From Fibrobacter succinogenes (lineage in GTDB: Bacteria; Fibrobacterota; Fibrobacteria; Fibrobacterales; Fibrobacteraceae): a stretch of DNA of 64,000 bases. Positions within the stretch are counted from its first letter, which is position 1; each line of letters opens with the position of its first letter. The stretch lies in contig CACWPM010000006.1 of assembly GCA_902762795.1 (NCBI GenBank), positions 1 through 64,000 of the forward strand, given 5' to 3'. A program made the translations under genes and the position numbers. The notes beneath the pieces were generated by a model. The model worked only from the letters and a program-made list of their open reading frames with translations. It searched no databases and was not told where the DNA came from. This document shows, one piece after another, positions 42,470 to 51,241 of the stretch.

Positions 42470-43318
42470 TTAAATTTCCAAAAAGTCAGCCAATTTTTCT
42501 TTGTGTTCCTTGCTTTTCTGCAAGCGACGCAAAGTCTTGTTCTTGATTTGGCGAACACGTTCACGGCTTAGTTTCAAGTCTTCGCCAATGTCCTTAAGTG
42601 TCGTATCTTCAACCGTATCGAGACCGTAGAACATGCGAAGGATTTCTTCTTCGCGCTGCGGAAGGGACGAAAGCGTTTCCTGGATGAGTTTGCGGCGTTC
42701 TTCGCGTTCCATGTCCTCGTCCTGATTACCGTCGCTTCCGAGCACATCCATAAGCGTACTCACGGAATCCGCACTTGAAACACCGGCATCATCACCAATC
42801 GGGGCATCGAGCGAGATATCGACAATTTTTTCCATGACTTCGACAATGTCTCGTTCATAGGGAGCAAATTCTTCCATTGAAATAGTCTTGTCATAGTCAC
42901 CGCCATTCTGCATCAAGGCTCGCTTGAAGCGGTTCACCAATGCAAGTTTATTCGGAGGAATGCGGACGGCGCCCACCTGTTCGAACAAAGCCTTCTGGAT
43001 AGACTGGCGGATCCACCACACAGCGTAACTGATGAACTTCACGTCCTTGTCCATGTCAAAGCGCTTCGCCGCCTTGAAAAGGCCTAAATTACCCTCATTG
43101 ATAAGATCCAAAAGCGATAGACCACGACCCTGATACTTACGGGCGACACTCACTACAAATCGCAAGTTACCGCGGATAAGGCGCTGCAAGGCAGACTTTC
43201 GAATTTCTTCGGTTTCACCGTTCTTGATGATTTTCAACAGCGCGGATTCCTCCTGCGGAGTCAGCGTAGGATACCTATTCAAGTCACGAAAATAAAGAGC
43301 TTCGTTAAAATCACTCAT
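42470..43318 (-). CDS. RpoD/SigA-type sigma-70 factor
   Basis: 282 aa. Regions are ordered: 1.2 (YFRDLNRYPTLTPQEE), 2.1-2.4 (NLRFVVSVARKYQGRGLSLLDLINEGNLGLFKAAKRFD, FISYAVWWIRQSIQKAL), 3.0-3.1, and 4.1-4.2 (SLPQREEEILRMFYGLDTVEDTTLKDIGEDLKLSRERVRQIKNKTLRRLQ). Region 1.1 is absent, consistent with the short primary sigma of FCB-group bacteria. It directs core polymerase to promoters and probably recognises the TAnnTTTG motifs seen here (inference). An AGGTG RBS precedes the start. It heads an operon of envelope TPR proteins. Confidence 0.93.
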   Translation of the reverse strand: MSDFNEALYFRDLNRYPTLTPQEESALLKIIKNGETEEIRKSALQRLIRGNLRFVVSVARKYQGRGLSLLDLINEGNLGLFKAAKRFDMDKDVKFISYAVWWIRQSIQKALFEQVGAVRIPPNKLALVNRFKRALMQNGGDYDKTISMEEFAPYERDIVEVMEKIVDISLDAPIGDDAGVSSADSVSTLMDVLGSDGNQDEDMEREERRKLIQETLSSLPQREEEILRMFYGLDTVEDTTLKDIGEDLKLSRERVRQIKNKTLRRLQKSKEHKEKLADFLEI

Positions 43319-43374
43319 AAAACAACACCTTTTGTCTTGGACAAACCGCCATAGACTCTTTAAAATATGGTTTA

Positions 43375-43671
43375 TTATGCGGATTTCGTCAATTCCTTAA
43401 GTTTATCATACGGGTAAATTCCCGAACGATGACCATCGCTAAAAGAAAGCCCGACTGCATAACGACCAATCGACTGGATATGTTCAAGCTTTACATCCAA
43501 GGGAACAGTCGAATCATCCAAAAGTTTTTCACCGGTGTGTTCGTCCACGCAAAGTGCGCACGGACAAGCTAAGCGGAGCTTACGCACATCGTAAGCAGCA
43601 CGTGAGCCGTCATTCCATTCAAAACCAAGTTTTCCCTCTTTTGTCCTGAAAACTTTCTTTGGTTGGATCAT
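43375..43671 (-). CDS. DUF971 domain protein
   Basis: 98 aa with the DUF971 (gamma-butyrobetaine hydroxylase N-terminal-like) pattern: FEWNDGSRAAYDVRKLRLACPCALCVDEHTGE, the zinc-binding type Cys pair (CPCALC) and GRYAVGLSFSDGHRSGIYPYD. Its start ATGA overlaps the stop of the Mrp gene by 4 bases, indicating coupling. In many genomes DUF971 is fused or adjacent to Mrp/ApbC, consistent with an iron-sulfur-related role (inference). Confidence 0.9.
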   Translation of the reverse strand: MIQPKKVFRTKEGKLGFEWNDGSRAAYDVRKLRLACPCALCVDEHTGEKLLDDSTVPLDVKLEHIQSIGRYAVGLSFSDGHRSGIYPYDKLKELTKSA

Positions 43672-44795
43672 ACTTCCTCCACAGGCAACTGTTCGAAATC
43701 GTAATTGAAGTTTTTGAGGATTCCATCGCCCTCGGTTTCAAACACAGAAAGCGTACGGACCATCCGTTCTGCCGCGTCCATAAAGACTTTCGCCGATTCA
43801 GAATTCGGATAGCGGAGCACTGCAGGCGTTCCCTCGTCACCGCAACCGGCAACAGCGGGTTCCAACGGCACCTTCCCGATAAGAGGCACACCCCACTTTT
43901 CCGCGATCTTCTGACCGCCACCGGCAGGGAAAATATTATGGTGCTTACCGCACTGATCACAAATGAAGTAGCTCATGTTCTCGATGACGCCAATTACCGG
44001 AACGCCCACGTTATCGAACATGGCTATTCCCTTGCGGCAGTCTGCGAGAGCCACCTCTTGCGGAGTCGTCACGACAACTGCACCTGCCATCGGGCAGTTC
44101 TGCGTGAGCGTGAGCTGGATGTCGCCCGTTCCTGGAGGGAAGTCTACGAGAAGATAGTCAAGCTTGCCCCAGCGCACGTGATGGATGAAGTGTTGGATCA
44201 TCTGCGAAACCATCGGTCCACGCCAGATGGTCGCCTTGTCGGAATCCGCGAACATGCACATCGAGACGATGCTGATGCCACCTTTTGCATCAACAGGCGC
44301 AATCGTATTGTCTTCAAAGACTTCAGGAGCTTTATCAATGCCGAACATGAGCCCCATGGAAGGGCCATAGATATCGGCATCGAGAATACCCACACGAGCG
44401 CCCGAGAGGCTGAGCGCCATAGCGAGGTTCGCCGTCACGGTCGATTTACCGACACCGCCCTTGCCACTTGCCACTGCAACCACATGCATGACTTCGCCGA
44501 TGTGGGAATTCTGCGGAGCCTTGGCAGCGGAATTGTCTTCGCCCACGCGGCCCTGCGAAGAAGTGAGCGCCACTTCGACTTCGGTTGCACCAAGGCTTTT
44601 CACGATGGTAATGCACTGGTCCTTGAAGCGGTCGCGAATCGGGCATGCCGGAGTCGTGAGTTTCAAATCAAAGGAAACCTTCGTGCCTTCAATTTTCAGG
44701 TTTTGAACAAAGTTTAGTTCTACAATATTCTTGTGCAAGTCCGGATCCTGGACTGCTCTTAGGGCTCTTAAAATAGTTTGTTCATTCAGTTGCAT
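43668..44795 (-). CDS. apbC: Mrp/ApbC (NBP35-type) iron-sulfur carrier ATPase
   Basis: 375 aa. An N-terminal MIP18/DUF59 domain (about 1-85) joins the P-loop domain with deviant Walker A ASGKGGVGKSTV (111-119), ILDADIYGPSM (switch I), PPGTGDIQLTL (Walker B/switch II), and the cluster-binding C-D-Q-C pair in YFICDQCGKHHNIF. It binds and transfers a [4Fe-4S] cluster. The start is at 44795; a TAAATTTC motif lies about 105 bases upstream. Confidence 0.93.
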   Translation of the reverse strand: MQLNEQTILRALRAVQDPDLHKNIVELNFVQNLKIEGTKVSFDLKLTTPACPIRDRFKDQCITIVKSLGATEVEVALTSSQGRVGEDNSAAKAPQNSHIGEVMHVVAVASGKGGVGKSTVTANLAMALSLSGARVGILDADIYGPSMGLMFGIDKAPEVFEDNTIAPVDAKGGISIVSMCMFADSDKATIWRGPMVSQMIQHFIHHVRWGKLDYLLVDFPPGTGDIQLTLTQNCPMAGAVVVTTPQEVALADCRKGIAMFDNVGVPVIGVIENMSYFICDQCGKHHNIFPAGGGQKIAEKWGVPLIGKVPLEPAVAGCGDEGTPAVLRYPNSESAKVFMDAAERMVRTLSVFETEGDGILKNFNYDFEQLPVEEV

Positions 44796-44799
44796 GTTT

Positions 44800-44925
44800 A
44801 CAGCTCGGCTCTACGAGCCTTTGGGCTATGGGGTCGCTCGCAAGCTCGCTTTGAGATATGGGGTCGGCGCAAAGCGCCTCTAGGGTTATTATTCTTGGCG
44901 GAAATTTAGACTTTTTCACTAAACA
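44800..44925. repeat. tatggggtcgc-hairpin elements and neighbouring repeats
   Basis: gctatggggtcgctcgcaag (44827-) with hairpin then ctcgctttgagatatggggtcggcgcaaagcgcc. A relative lies at 46313-46380 and another inside the NAT-like gene. The region 44926-45000 holds a phrase repeated twice (gccttaaaag) but no gene. Confidence 0.75.
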
Positions 44926-45041
44926 AAAAAAGACAGATACCGTAGTATATGTCTTTTTGAAGTGTGCAATTTTTAAAGCGCCTTAAAAGTTCAAAAGTTT
45001 AAAGCACCTTAAAAGCGGCAAAGTGCAAAAGTGCGCAAAAA

Positions 45042-45629
45042 TTAAATCTTGATTTTTGCACCCATGAGCTTCACGAATTCGCGGACAATCGCCGTATCGC
45101 CAGGCCATGCCGGAGCCGTTACCAAGTTGCGATCCACGACAGCTTCGTCAACGTTCACGGGCACATACGTGCCGCCAGCAAGAGTGACATCCGGGCCAAC
45201 AGCAGGGTAAGCCGTTGCCTTGTAGCCTTTCAGCACGCCTGCAGCAGCAAGCACCTGCGGACCATGGCAAATAGCAGCCACAGGCTTTTTAGCCTTGAAA
45301 AATTCCTTCACGATTTTGAGCACGCGCTCATTCAAGCGGATGTATTCCGGAGCACGGCCGCCCGTAATGAACAAGCCTTCATAATCCTTCACCTCTACCG
45401 CATCAAAGTCTGCCGTAAGGGCAAAGTTATGACCACGGAATTCAGAATAAGTCTGTTCGCCCAAAAAGTCGTGAATTGCGGTAGCGACCGTTTCACCCGC
45501 CTTCTTGTCGGGACACACAGCATCCACTTGATAGCCCAACATGGACATAGACTGGAACGGAACCATGGTTTCATAGTCTTCGGTGAAATCCCCACAAAGA
45601 AGCAAAACCTTTTTTGCTTTTTTCGCCAT
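45042..45629 (-). CDS. DJ-1/PfpI family protein
   Basis: 195 aa of the DJ-1/PfpI glutamine-amidotransferase-like fold. The nucleophile is Cys in [15 protein letters not shown], with the elbow Glu in [10 protein letters not shown] and a GGRAPEYIR segment. Members act as deglycases, chaperones or peptidases; here specificity is unclear. An AGGAG RBS is 8 bases upstream of the ATG. Preceded and followed by intergenic repeats, single-gene unit. Confidence 0.9.
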   Translation of the reverse strand: MAKKAKKVLLLCGDFTEDYETMVPFQSMSMLGYQVDAVCPDKKAGETVATAIHDFLGEQTYSEFRGHNFALTADFDAVEVKDYEGLFITGGRAPEYIRLNERVLKIVKEFFKAKKPVAAICHGPQVLAAAGVLKGYKATAYPAVGPDVTLAGGTYVPVNVDEAVVDRNLVTAPAWPGDTAIVREFVKLMGAKIKI

Positions 45630-45864
45630 TATACACTCCTGATAGATTAATAGCTTGTTTTACTTTTTACAACTAACCTAAGTTAGCATCACAGATGAAA
45701 ATACATCAAAAGTTATCAGAGTGTATGAACATTTACTTTTTTTAACAAAATGATCGACTATTGGTTATTAGTTATCGGTCAATAGTCATTAACTATTAAA
45801 AAGCTACAATGAAGTATGGGGTTTAAAAATGATTTTGTTTTAATTCAAGATGAGCCAAGACATC

Positions 45865-46233
45865 TCACCGATTACACCCCATGAGGTAAATTCCACCGGC
45901 GCAAGCAGCAACTCCAAGCACAAAACTCGCAAGCGCGTAGGCCGCGAACATTCCGATTTTCCCACTTTGCAGGAGTGCGAGGTTTTCATTTGCAAAAGTG
46001 CTGAATGTCGTAAAGCCTCCGCAAAAGCCTGTCACCAAAAAGAGCTTGAGGTTCGGCGACAGGCTACCGCATTTAAGGAAGAGTCCCGAGAAAATACCGA
46101 TGCAAAGGCAACCGAGTATATTTGCGACAAAGGTCGGCCACGGGAAGCCCGCAGTTTTTGGAATCACAAGTGAAAGGAAGTAGCGCAGCACGCTACCGAG
46201 AGCACCACCAAGAGCAACGAATAGATAGGACAT
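45865..46233 (-). CDS. crcB: CrcB/Fluc fluoride channel
   Basis: 122 aa with four membrane segments. CrcB marks: GGALGSVLRYFLS, TFVANILGCLCIG and GFCGGFTTFSTFANE. It is a dual-topology dimeric fluoride exporter. No Shine-Dalgarno and no fluoride riboswitch-like sequence are found upstream; the region there is repetitive (ggttagt tract). A single gene, not paired with a second crcB. Confidence 0.93.
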   Translation of the reverse strand: MSYLFVALGGALGSVLRYFLSLVIPKTAGFPWPTFVANILGCLCIGIFSGLFLKCGSLSPNLKLFLVTGFCGGFTTFSTFANENLALLQSGKIGMFAAYALASFVLGVAACAGGIYLMGCNR

Positions 46234-46239
46234 GAGGAG

Positions 46240-46480
46240 AGGGAAGTGGTTAGTAAACAGTGGTTAGTGATTAGCGGTTGGTGGTTAGTGGTTAGTGGTT
46301 AGTGACGGTAGCTATGGGGTCGCACTGAAGTGCTCTGAGGTCGCTTCGCTTTGGGGACGCTCGCAAGCTCGCTTTGAGCACTTTTAATTAAAAAAAGCTC
46401 ATAGCCCAAAGGCACGAAGTGCCGAGCCCATACCCCAAAGCACCCGATAGGGTGCGTGCCCATAGCCAAACATTCTCGTA
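46240..46480. repeat. ggttagt tract and tatggggtcgc-type elements
   Basis: 46255-46305 is a C-poor tract (gtggttagt, gtgattagc, ggttggtggttagtggttag). 46313-46380 has ctatggggtcgc + hairpins, and 46411-46480 is a complementary-strand relative (cccaaaggcacgaagtgccg). It separates crcB from the ABC gene. Confidence 0.8.
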
Positions 46481-46485
46481 TTTCA

Positions 46486-47940
46486 TCATGACAGCGAGAA
46501 CTTCGGCATTCTAAGGAGATGCGTCATGCAGGGTGGCCATTCTTCTTCGTAGTGGCTTACCAAGATGAGTGTCGTCTCCGTCGAAAGCAGTTGCAACAGG
46601 TGGAACAACTTTTCGCGGTACTCGCCTTTGAGGCCTTGCGTCGGTTCGTCGAGCAAAAGAACCTCCGGCGGGCGGATTGCGGCTCGCGCCATCAGCACAA
46701 GGCGCTTGTCAATCGGCGAAATTTTGCGGATCGAAATCGACGTATCTTCAAAGCCCAAGTACGTAAGCCATTCGCGGGCCTTCGCCTTCTCTTCCCACGT
46801 GATGTTTTCGGCACGGCAGAGGTTCGGCGTAAATCCCGTACAAAGTACTTCTAACAAGTTCAAGTCCTCGCGGTACTGGAGAGCCATTTCCGGCGAGAAG
46901 AATCCGAGTTTCGCCTTGTGATCCCAGATGTTGAGGCCATGCCCCGGACGTTCTCCGAGGAGCGTAATGTCATTGTTGTAAATCTGCGGATGGTCAGCGG
47001 TAAGCATGCCGAGGAGCGTACTCTTGCCGGCACCGTTCTCGCCCATCACCGCCCAGTGTTCGCCCTTGCGCACCGTCCAGTTCAAGTCCTTGATGACATC
47101 CGTATCGCCAAAACGGACGTTCACGTGCTTAAGGTCAAAGAGGATTTCTGAATCAGACGAGAGACGAGAGACGAGAGACGAGAGATGAGCGGAGTCACAA
47201 CTCTCTCGTCTTTCGTCTGTAGGCTCGCCAGAGCCGTTCTCTCGTCTCAAATCAACAATCTCGTAATCCTTGAGTTCGGCTTTCTTGAACTTCGGCATAG
47301 CAGCGACCTTCGGGAGTTCACCTGCGTACTGCGTGAACGTCTTGTTTGCATAAACGAATGCCGGGATTTCCGGGAGCAGTTCATCTTCGCGAGCGAGGCG
47401 CACCACGACTTTCAAGCCCGGGCGTTTCGCAAGGTCCGCAACACAACCCGCCAAATGCGCACGGTACTCCGGATCGAGCCCGCCGAACAAGTCGTTGAAA
47501 TAAACCCATTCCGGCTTTTCCATCCACATGCGAGCGAGCAAAACTCGACGCAGCTCGCCGTTCGAGAGGCTCAGCAATTTACGGTCAAGAATCCCTTCGG
47601 CAAGGTCAGCAATATTCAATGCTTCGCCAAGCTTTTCCGGGTCGGTCAGCGGCCACGCCATATCATCAATATAGCGGTCCGTCTGCAAAAAGAACTTCTT
47701 GTCCAACAGCAGATTGCGCACCAGCGGGGCTTCCGCATCGTGCAAGCTGATAAAACGCTGCTGGAAGAACGGGGCCAACGCCTGCTGGATTTTACGTTGC
47801 ATCGCCTCCGACATCGTAGAGACGTTTTCACGTTGATTCAAAAAATGAGTAATGACTCGATCAAGATCTTCGCCCTCGGTGCTAAAAATCTGCACCTGCG
47901 GAAACATCTCGATCAGAGCTTCAAAGCGCTTGAATTCCAT
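46486..47940 (-). CDS. ModF/PhrA-like duplicated ABC ATPase, in-frame repeat in linker
   Basis: 484 aa with two ABC half-domains and no membrane segments. The first half lacks Walker A but has the signature LSNGELRRVLLARM and Walker B-like VYFNDLFGGLD. The second has Walker A GENGAGKSTLLG and LLLDEPTQGL. ModF/YbhF-like proteins of this size are thought to be cytosolic. The linker between halves contains DERRESCDSAHLSSLVSRLSSD, encoded by gacgagaga repeats and their inverted copy (47150-47252). TATCTTTG lies 5 bases before the ATG. Confidence 0.85.
   Translation of the reverse strand: MEFKRFEALIEMFPQVQIFSTEGEDLDRVITHFLNQRENVSTMSEAMQRKIQQALAPFFQQRFISLHDAEAPLVRNLLLDKKFFLQTDRYIDDMAWPLTDPEKLGEALNIADLAEGILDRKLLSLSNGELRRVLLARMWMEKPEWVYFNDLFGGLDPEYRAHLAGCVADLAKRPGLKVVVRLAREDELLPEIPAFVYANKTFTQYAGELPKVAAMPKFKKAELKDYEIVDLRRENGSGEPTDERRESCDSAHLSSLVSRLSSDSEILFDLKHVNVRFGDTDVIKDLNWTVRKGEHWAVMGENGAGKSTLLGMLTADHPQIYNNDITLLGERPGHGLNIWDHKAKLGFFSPEMALQYREDLNLLEVLCTGFTPNLCRAENITWEEKAKAREWLTYLGFEDTSISIRKISPIDKRLVLMARAAIRPPEVLLLDEPTQGLKGEYREKLFHLLQLLSTETTLILVSHYEEEWPPCMTHLLRMPKFSLS
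47150..47252 (-). repeat. gacgagaga repeats in inverted arrangement inside the ABC gene
   Basis: Read on the plus strand, (gacgaga)x4 at 47157-47187 is followed by tctctcgtctttcgtctg and ttctctcgtctc. The inverted copies make a potential long hairpin in frame. Confidence 0.85.
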
Positions 47941-47945
47941 GCGCC

Positions 47946-47953
47946 CAAAGATA
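47946..47953 (-). promoter_or_regulatory. TATCTTTG -7 motif at the ABC gene start
   Basis: Exact TAnnTTTG match, minus strand, 5 bases before ATG 47940. No Shine-Dalgarno is present. Confidence 0.55.
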
Positions 47954-47980
47954 GAAAAAAGGATTGCAGTTCGGCGAATT

Positions 47981-49399
47981 TTATTTCGGCATCCACGGTT
48001 TCATTTGAATCGAATTTTCCATTCCTTTTTCGCACTTTTTCATTCTCCAATACCGAAAAATATCATCAGAACACATCGGAAGAGTATCTTGTTTTTCTTT
48101 TGAAAAGAGAACTTTATTCCCATGCAAAATATCGACCATGGATATCAATGTACCCATTTGATCATACTCAAATTTCAAATTTTTGACTTCTTTTATTTTC
48201 TCTGATTTCATAGGAGAAAACATAAAAGACAAAGGCCTCTTAAATGTTTCCTCGTAATGTTCGTCCTTTTTTATTTTTCCATTTTCATATTGGCGTTTGG
48301 TCACATCCGAGCGAGCACTCAATCTTGTTCCCGGCAAAAAAGTTTTTTCGTAAAAAGAGGAATCCAATATTTCTTTTTCCGTAGAATCAAACAGCCTCAT
48401 CCGAGAACGCAAGCTATAATAAAAACGATCTTCTTTCGATGTTTCTTTGATTAACTTGCCATTTTCATAATAGTACTTTTCATTCACTTCATAAAAATTT
48501 GTTCCATACCGTACAGTCTGCAGGTTTCCATTGTAATCAAAGGATCTCTTGTAAAAACCGATGTTTTTCCCAGACTCACTATAAATTTTCACATTAAGAT
48601 TTGCGGTATCATTCGTCAAATGCTCATAACGAAAATCTTTTCCATCCATATTCGATTCAACAAGGCGACCCAAGCTATCAAAAAACATCTTCGTAGTATC
48701 TAGGTACAAGAACGGATCGTAAGAGAACGACTCGTATAGTTTCCTTATTTTATAAGAAACATGTTCTTTTTCTGAAATAAATTTGACTATTTTTCCAGAA
48801 ACAGAATCTAGTTCCATCCGTTGCGCACTTTCCGGTTTCACCGGCTCCCTAAAATCGTTCAAATATCGATAATATTTTTCACATTCAGTCACAATTCCAT
48901 TACGACGTTTTCCTACATAAAATTCCTGTCGCACATCTTCTCTCGGTAAAAAAGTAATTAAATTACAAGTCGAACCATACAAGGAATCTGCATTTTCTTT
49001 TAGTATAACAGAATTCACTTTATCAAAGCACCCAGTATCACGCTTTTTCTTATACTCAGCAATTGACGTTCTTCCCAAATCATCACGTTCCATTTCGACA
49101 TGGCTATCCAAAATAGTGTCCGACCTATATATATCTGCAGCCATCCCTGCTTCCATATAATCGTTCAAATTCTCTCCAATTAATTTTTTCAGCGAAGGTT
49201 CGCATTTTATGCCCTTATCCAAACCCATTGAATAGATAAGTATACTTACGGCACGTTCCGCATCGACTGCAGAGACATCCGCATCCGAATATCTCATTTT
49301 TTCTAACGATTTTGCACGATAAAAATGATACCCGTAAAATGCAGCGACAAGCAAAAGCAGTGCCACAACAACCAGCAGAATTTTCAAAAACTTTTTCAT
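47981..49399 (-). CDS. Membrane-anchored protein with YD/MORN-like repeats
   Basis: 472 aa. One N-terminal membrane segment (about 4-25), then a soluble region. From residue about 230 it has periodic short strands (FDSLGRLVESNMDG, YSESGKNIGFYKRS, FDYNGNLQTVRYG, YYENGKLIKETSKE), like the YwqK/MORN-type antitoxin or YD-repeat style. No enzyme motif is visible. Possibly a surface or periplasmic beta-solenoid; function unknown. Confidence 0.55.
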   Translation of the reverse strand: MKKFLKILLVVVALLLLVAAFYGYHFYRAKSLEKMRYSDADVSAVDAERAVSILIYSMGLDKGIKCEPSLKKLIGENLNDYMEAGMAADIYRSDTILDSHVEMERDDLGRTSIAEYKKKRDTGCFDKVNSVILKENADSLYGSTCNLITFLPREDVRQEFYVGKRRNGIVTECEKYYRYLNDFREPVKPESAQRMELDSVSGKIVKFISEKEHVSYKIRKLYESFSYDPFLYLDTTKMFFDSLGRLVESNMDGKDFRYEHLTNDTANLNVKIYSESGKNIGFYKRSFDYNGNLQTVRYGTNFYEVNEKYYYENGKLIKETSKEDRFYYSLRSRMRLFDSTEKEILDSSFYEKTFLPGTRLSARSDVTKRQYENGKIKKDEHYEETFKRPLSFMFSPMKSEKIKEVKNLKFEYDQMGTLISMVDILHGNKVLFSKEKQDTLPMCSDDIFRYWRMKKCEKGMENSIQMKPWMPK

Positions 49400-49472
49400 A
49401 TTTCAAAAACTACAATTCAAACAAAAGAAAAACAGCCTTACATTTTCGAAAAAATGATTTTTTGCTCTTTTT

Positions 49473-49690
49473 TTACGTAAGAAACGTTAATTTCAGCCCA
49501 AATCTTACGTAATACTTCGTACAAAGTAAGTAAATTCTTGAATTTCAATGACCATTTTTCGTTTTTTCACCCCCAATATCCCCTCAAAAAACATTTTAAC
49601 GTCACATTTCGGGCGTTATACAGCGCAAAAATTGTGAAACCAGCCAAATAAATACAGACAACGTTAAAATTTTACGTAAAAAACGCCATT
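49473..49690. repeat. Spaced inverted repeat (TTACGTAAGA arms) and a solitary arm
   Basis: TTACGTAAGA (49473-49482) / TCTTACGTAA (49503-49512): outer length 40, perfect 10-bp arms. A single TTACGTAAAA at 49672 has no partner, but its left flank (acagacaacgttaaaatt) matches the flank at 22390-22408 (acagacaacgttgaaatt). Between genes 47981 and 49790; the rest of the 390-base gap has no gene. Confidence 0.8.
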
Positions 49691-49740
49691 TTTTCAATTT
49701 TTTGTTTTTCCCGCAGCTTTTTTTGAGGGACAGTCCAACA

Positions 49741-49771
49741 AAAAAACTCCCGGCCGTTACACCGAGAGTTT
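49741..49771 (-). terminator. Terminator of the CE1 esterase gene
   Basis: Stem AACTCCCGG / CCGAGAGTT (one mismatch), followed on the minus strand by a U run, 20 bases past the stop. Confidence 0.85.
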
Positions 49772-49789
49772 AGTGAGGAGGAAATTTTT

Positions 49790-51241
49790 TTAGAACTTGC
49801 TGAAGAAATCCCAAGTGGTTTCAGGCACCCAAGATTTTTGCTGGCCCGGGTCCTTGTGGTCCCAGATATGGCCACCGGACTGAGTGCACCAACGAACCGG
49901 GAAACGTTCTTCGACAGTCGTGTAATCGTAGCACTTGTGAGCGGCATTGCGCTGAGCTTCTTCGGCGCGTTCATTCTTTGCCTTACCGCCTTCGGAGTTG
50001 AGCGTCAAGATAATGTCGCGGGCATTGCGTCCCATTTCCGGAGTGCAGAGGTTATCATCGAGGCCAAGCACGCCCATCCAGCCGACGCCCATGTTCTTGC
50101 GCTGCGGGAGCCAGATGTTGCGTTCGGCAGTTTCGTACACGGCAACAGCGCGGAGCACATCCTGATGGTTCCAGGAAAGTCCGTTACTGAACATGGAGCC
50201 ATAGCTAAAGCCCGTCGAGAACACGCGGGAAGAGTCAATGCAGAAGCTGTCTTCGAGCATGGCCAAAAGTTCGTCGAAGAGAATGTAGTCGTTCTGGTCC
50301 CACGGAGCCTGGTTTCCGTTACCTTCCGGAGCAACGAAGATTGCGGTTTCGTTCTTGTCAAGCGGTTTCAAGCCATAGTAGCCTTCATCTTGCACGCCGC
50401 CAGCCCAGCCGCCCATGCACTGCATACCGAAAATGAGTTTGTACGGTTTATTCTTGTCGTAACTCTTCGGGATGTCAATACGCACTGTACGAGTTCCCTT
50501 GCTCCACTTGAATTCAATGTAAGGCTTATCGCCACGGTATTTGTAATCAAGCTTGGTATCCTTGCCGCAACCACGCGTAGGAACAGGATCGTTCTTGAGG
50601 CCCCAACCGTATTCGTACTGCGGCTGCGGAGGAGCAGTTTTCTTGAGCTTGAGAGAAACGTTCGTGTCCAAGTTGCTAAGGGTAACCGTCAACGTGTCAT
50701 AATCCGCTGCAATCACGCGAAGTTCATCGCCCGCTTCTTCTTTTTTGAGGCCGCGAGCCACAGCTTCGCCAAACGAAATTCCGTAATTGCCATTGGAAGT
50801 AAAGCGGAAATTGCTCATTGCACTCCCGACACTCACTCGGGCAAAATAAGAGCCCTGCGACTTCACGACAGACTGCATGTCAAGCGAGCCCGAGCCATAA
50901 ACAGTCTCGTTCAAAACGCGGGAACCCACAGCATCAAAAACCTGGATGCGCACCGGTTCATTTGTGCTCTGGGAATAAGACAAAACGCCGTCCATCACGC
51001 TCACGTAGCCAAGCCTTTGGCGTGCAACCGCATGTAATCCAATCGTCGAATCTTCCTTGAAAAGTTTGAATTCGCCCTTGGAATCGGTCTTTGTCTTGAG
51101 AGCGTTTTTAATGAGTTCAACGGAGGCTTTTTCGATAGCCTTGCCGCTTTCGTCGCTGACTTTACCCGTAACGGTAAAAGCCTGTGCAGATGCCGCAAAA
51201 GCAAGCGCCATTGCAGCACACTTTAAACTGAGGTGGTTCAT
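49790..51241 (-). CDS. Exported CE1-type esterase (feruloyl/PHB-depolymerase-like)
   Basis: 483 aa. Signal peptide MNHLSLKCAAMALAFAASAQA, then a carboxypeptidase-regulatory-like beta domain (about 22-75; VTGKVSDESGKAIEKASVELI), a short beta tail-like module, and an alpha/beta hydrolase from about 235. The catalytic Ser is in TGFSYGSM (GxSxG), the Asp likely in GLDDNLC and the His in SGGHIWDH. Similar enzymes cleave feruloyl or acetyl esters on plant cell-wall arabinoxylan, suiting a fibre-degrading bacterium. An AAGGAGA RBS is close to the ATG. Single gene with terminator. Confidence 0.85.
   Translation of the reverse strand: MNHLSLKCAAMALAFAASAQAFTVTGKVSDESGKAIEKASVELIKNALKTKTDSKGEFKLFKEDSTIGLHAVARQRLGYVSVMDGVLSYSQSTNEPVRIQVFDAVGSRVLNETVYGSGSLDMQSVVKSQGSYFARVSVGSAMSNFRFTSNGNYGISFGEAVARGLKKEEAGDELRVIAADYDTLTVTLSNLDTNVSLKLKKTAPPQPQYEYGWGLKNDPVPTRGCGKDTKLDYKYRGDKPYIEFKWSKGTRTVRIDIPKSYDKNKPYKLIFGMQCMGGWAGGVQDEGYYGLKPLDKNETAIFVAPEGNGNQAPWDQNDYILFDELLAMLEDSFCIDSSRVFSTGFSYGSMFSNGLSWNHQDVLRAVAVYETAERNIWLPQRKNMGVGWMGVLGLDDNLCTPEMGRNARDIILTLNSEGGKAKNERAEEAQRNAAHKCYDYTTVEERFPVRWCTQSGGHIWDHKDPGQQKSWVPETTWDFFSKF

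Noticed and set aside
43659-44717. 352-codon frame antisense to apbC
   Set aside because: Overlaps a certain gene over its whole length and has shadow composition.
46234-46300. Fluoride riboswitch upstream of crcB
   Set aside because: Only a degenerate ggttagt tract is present; no conserved riboswitch core seen.
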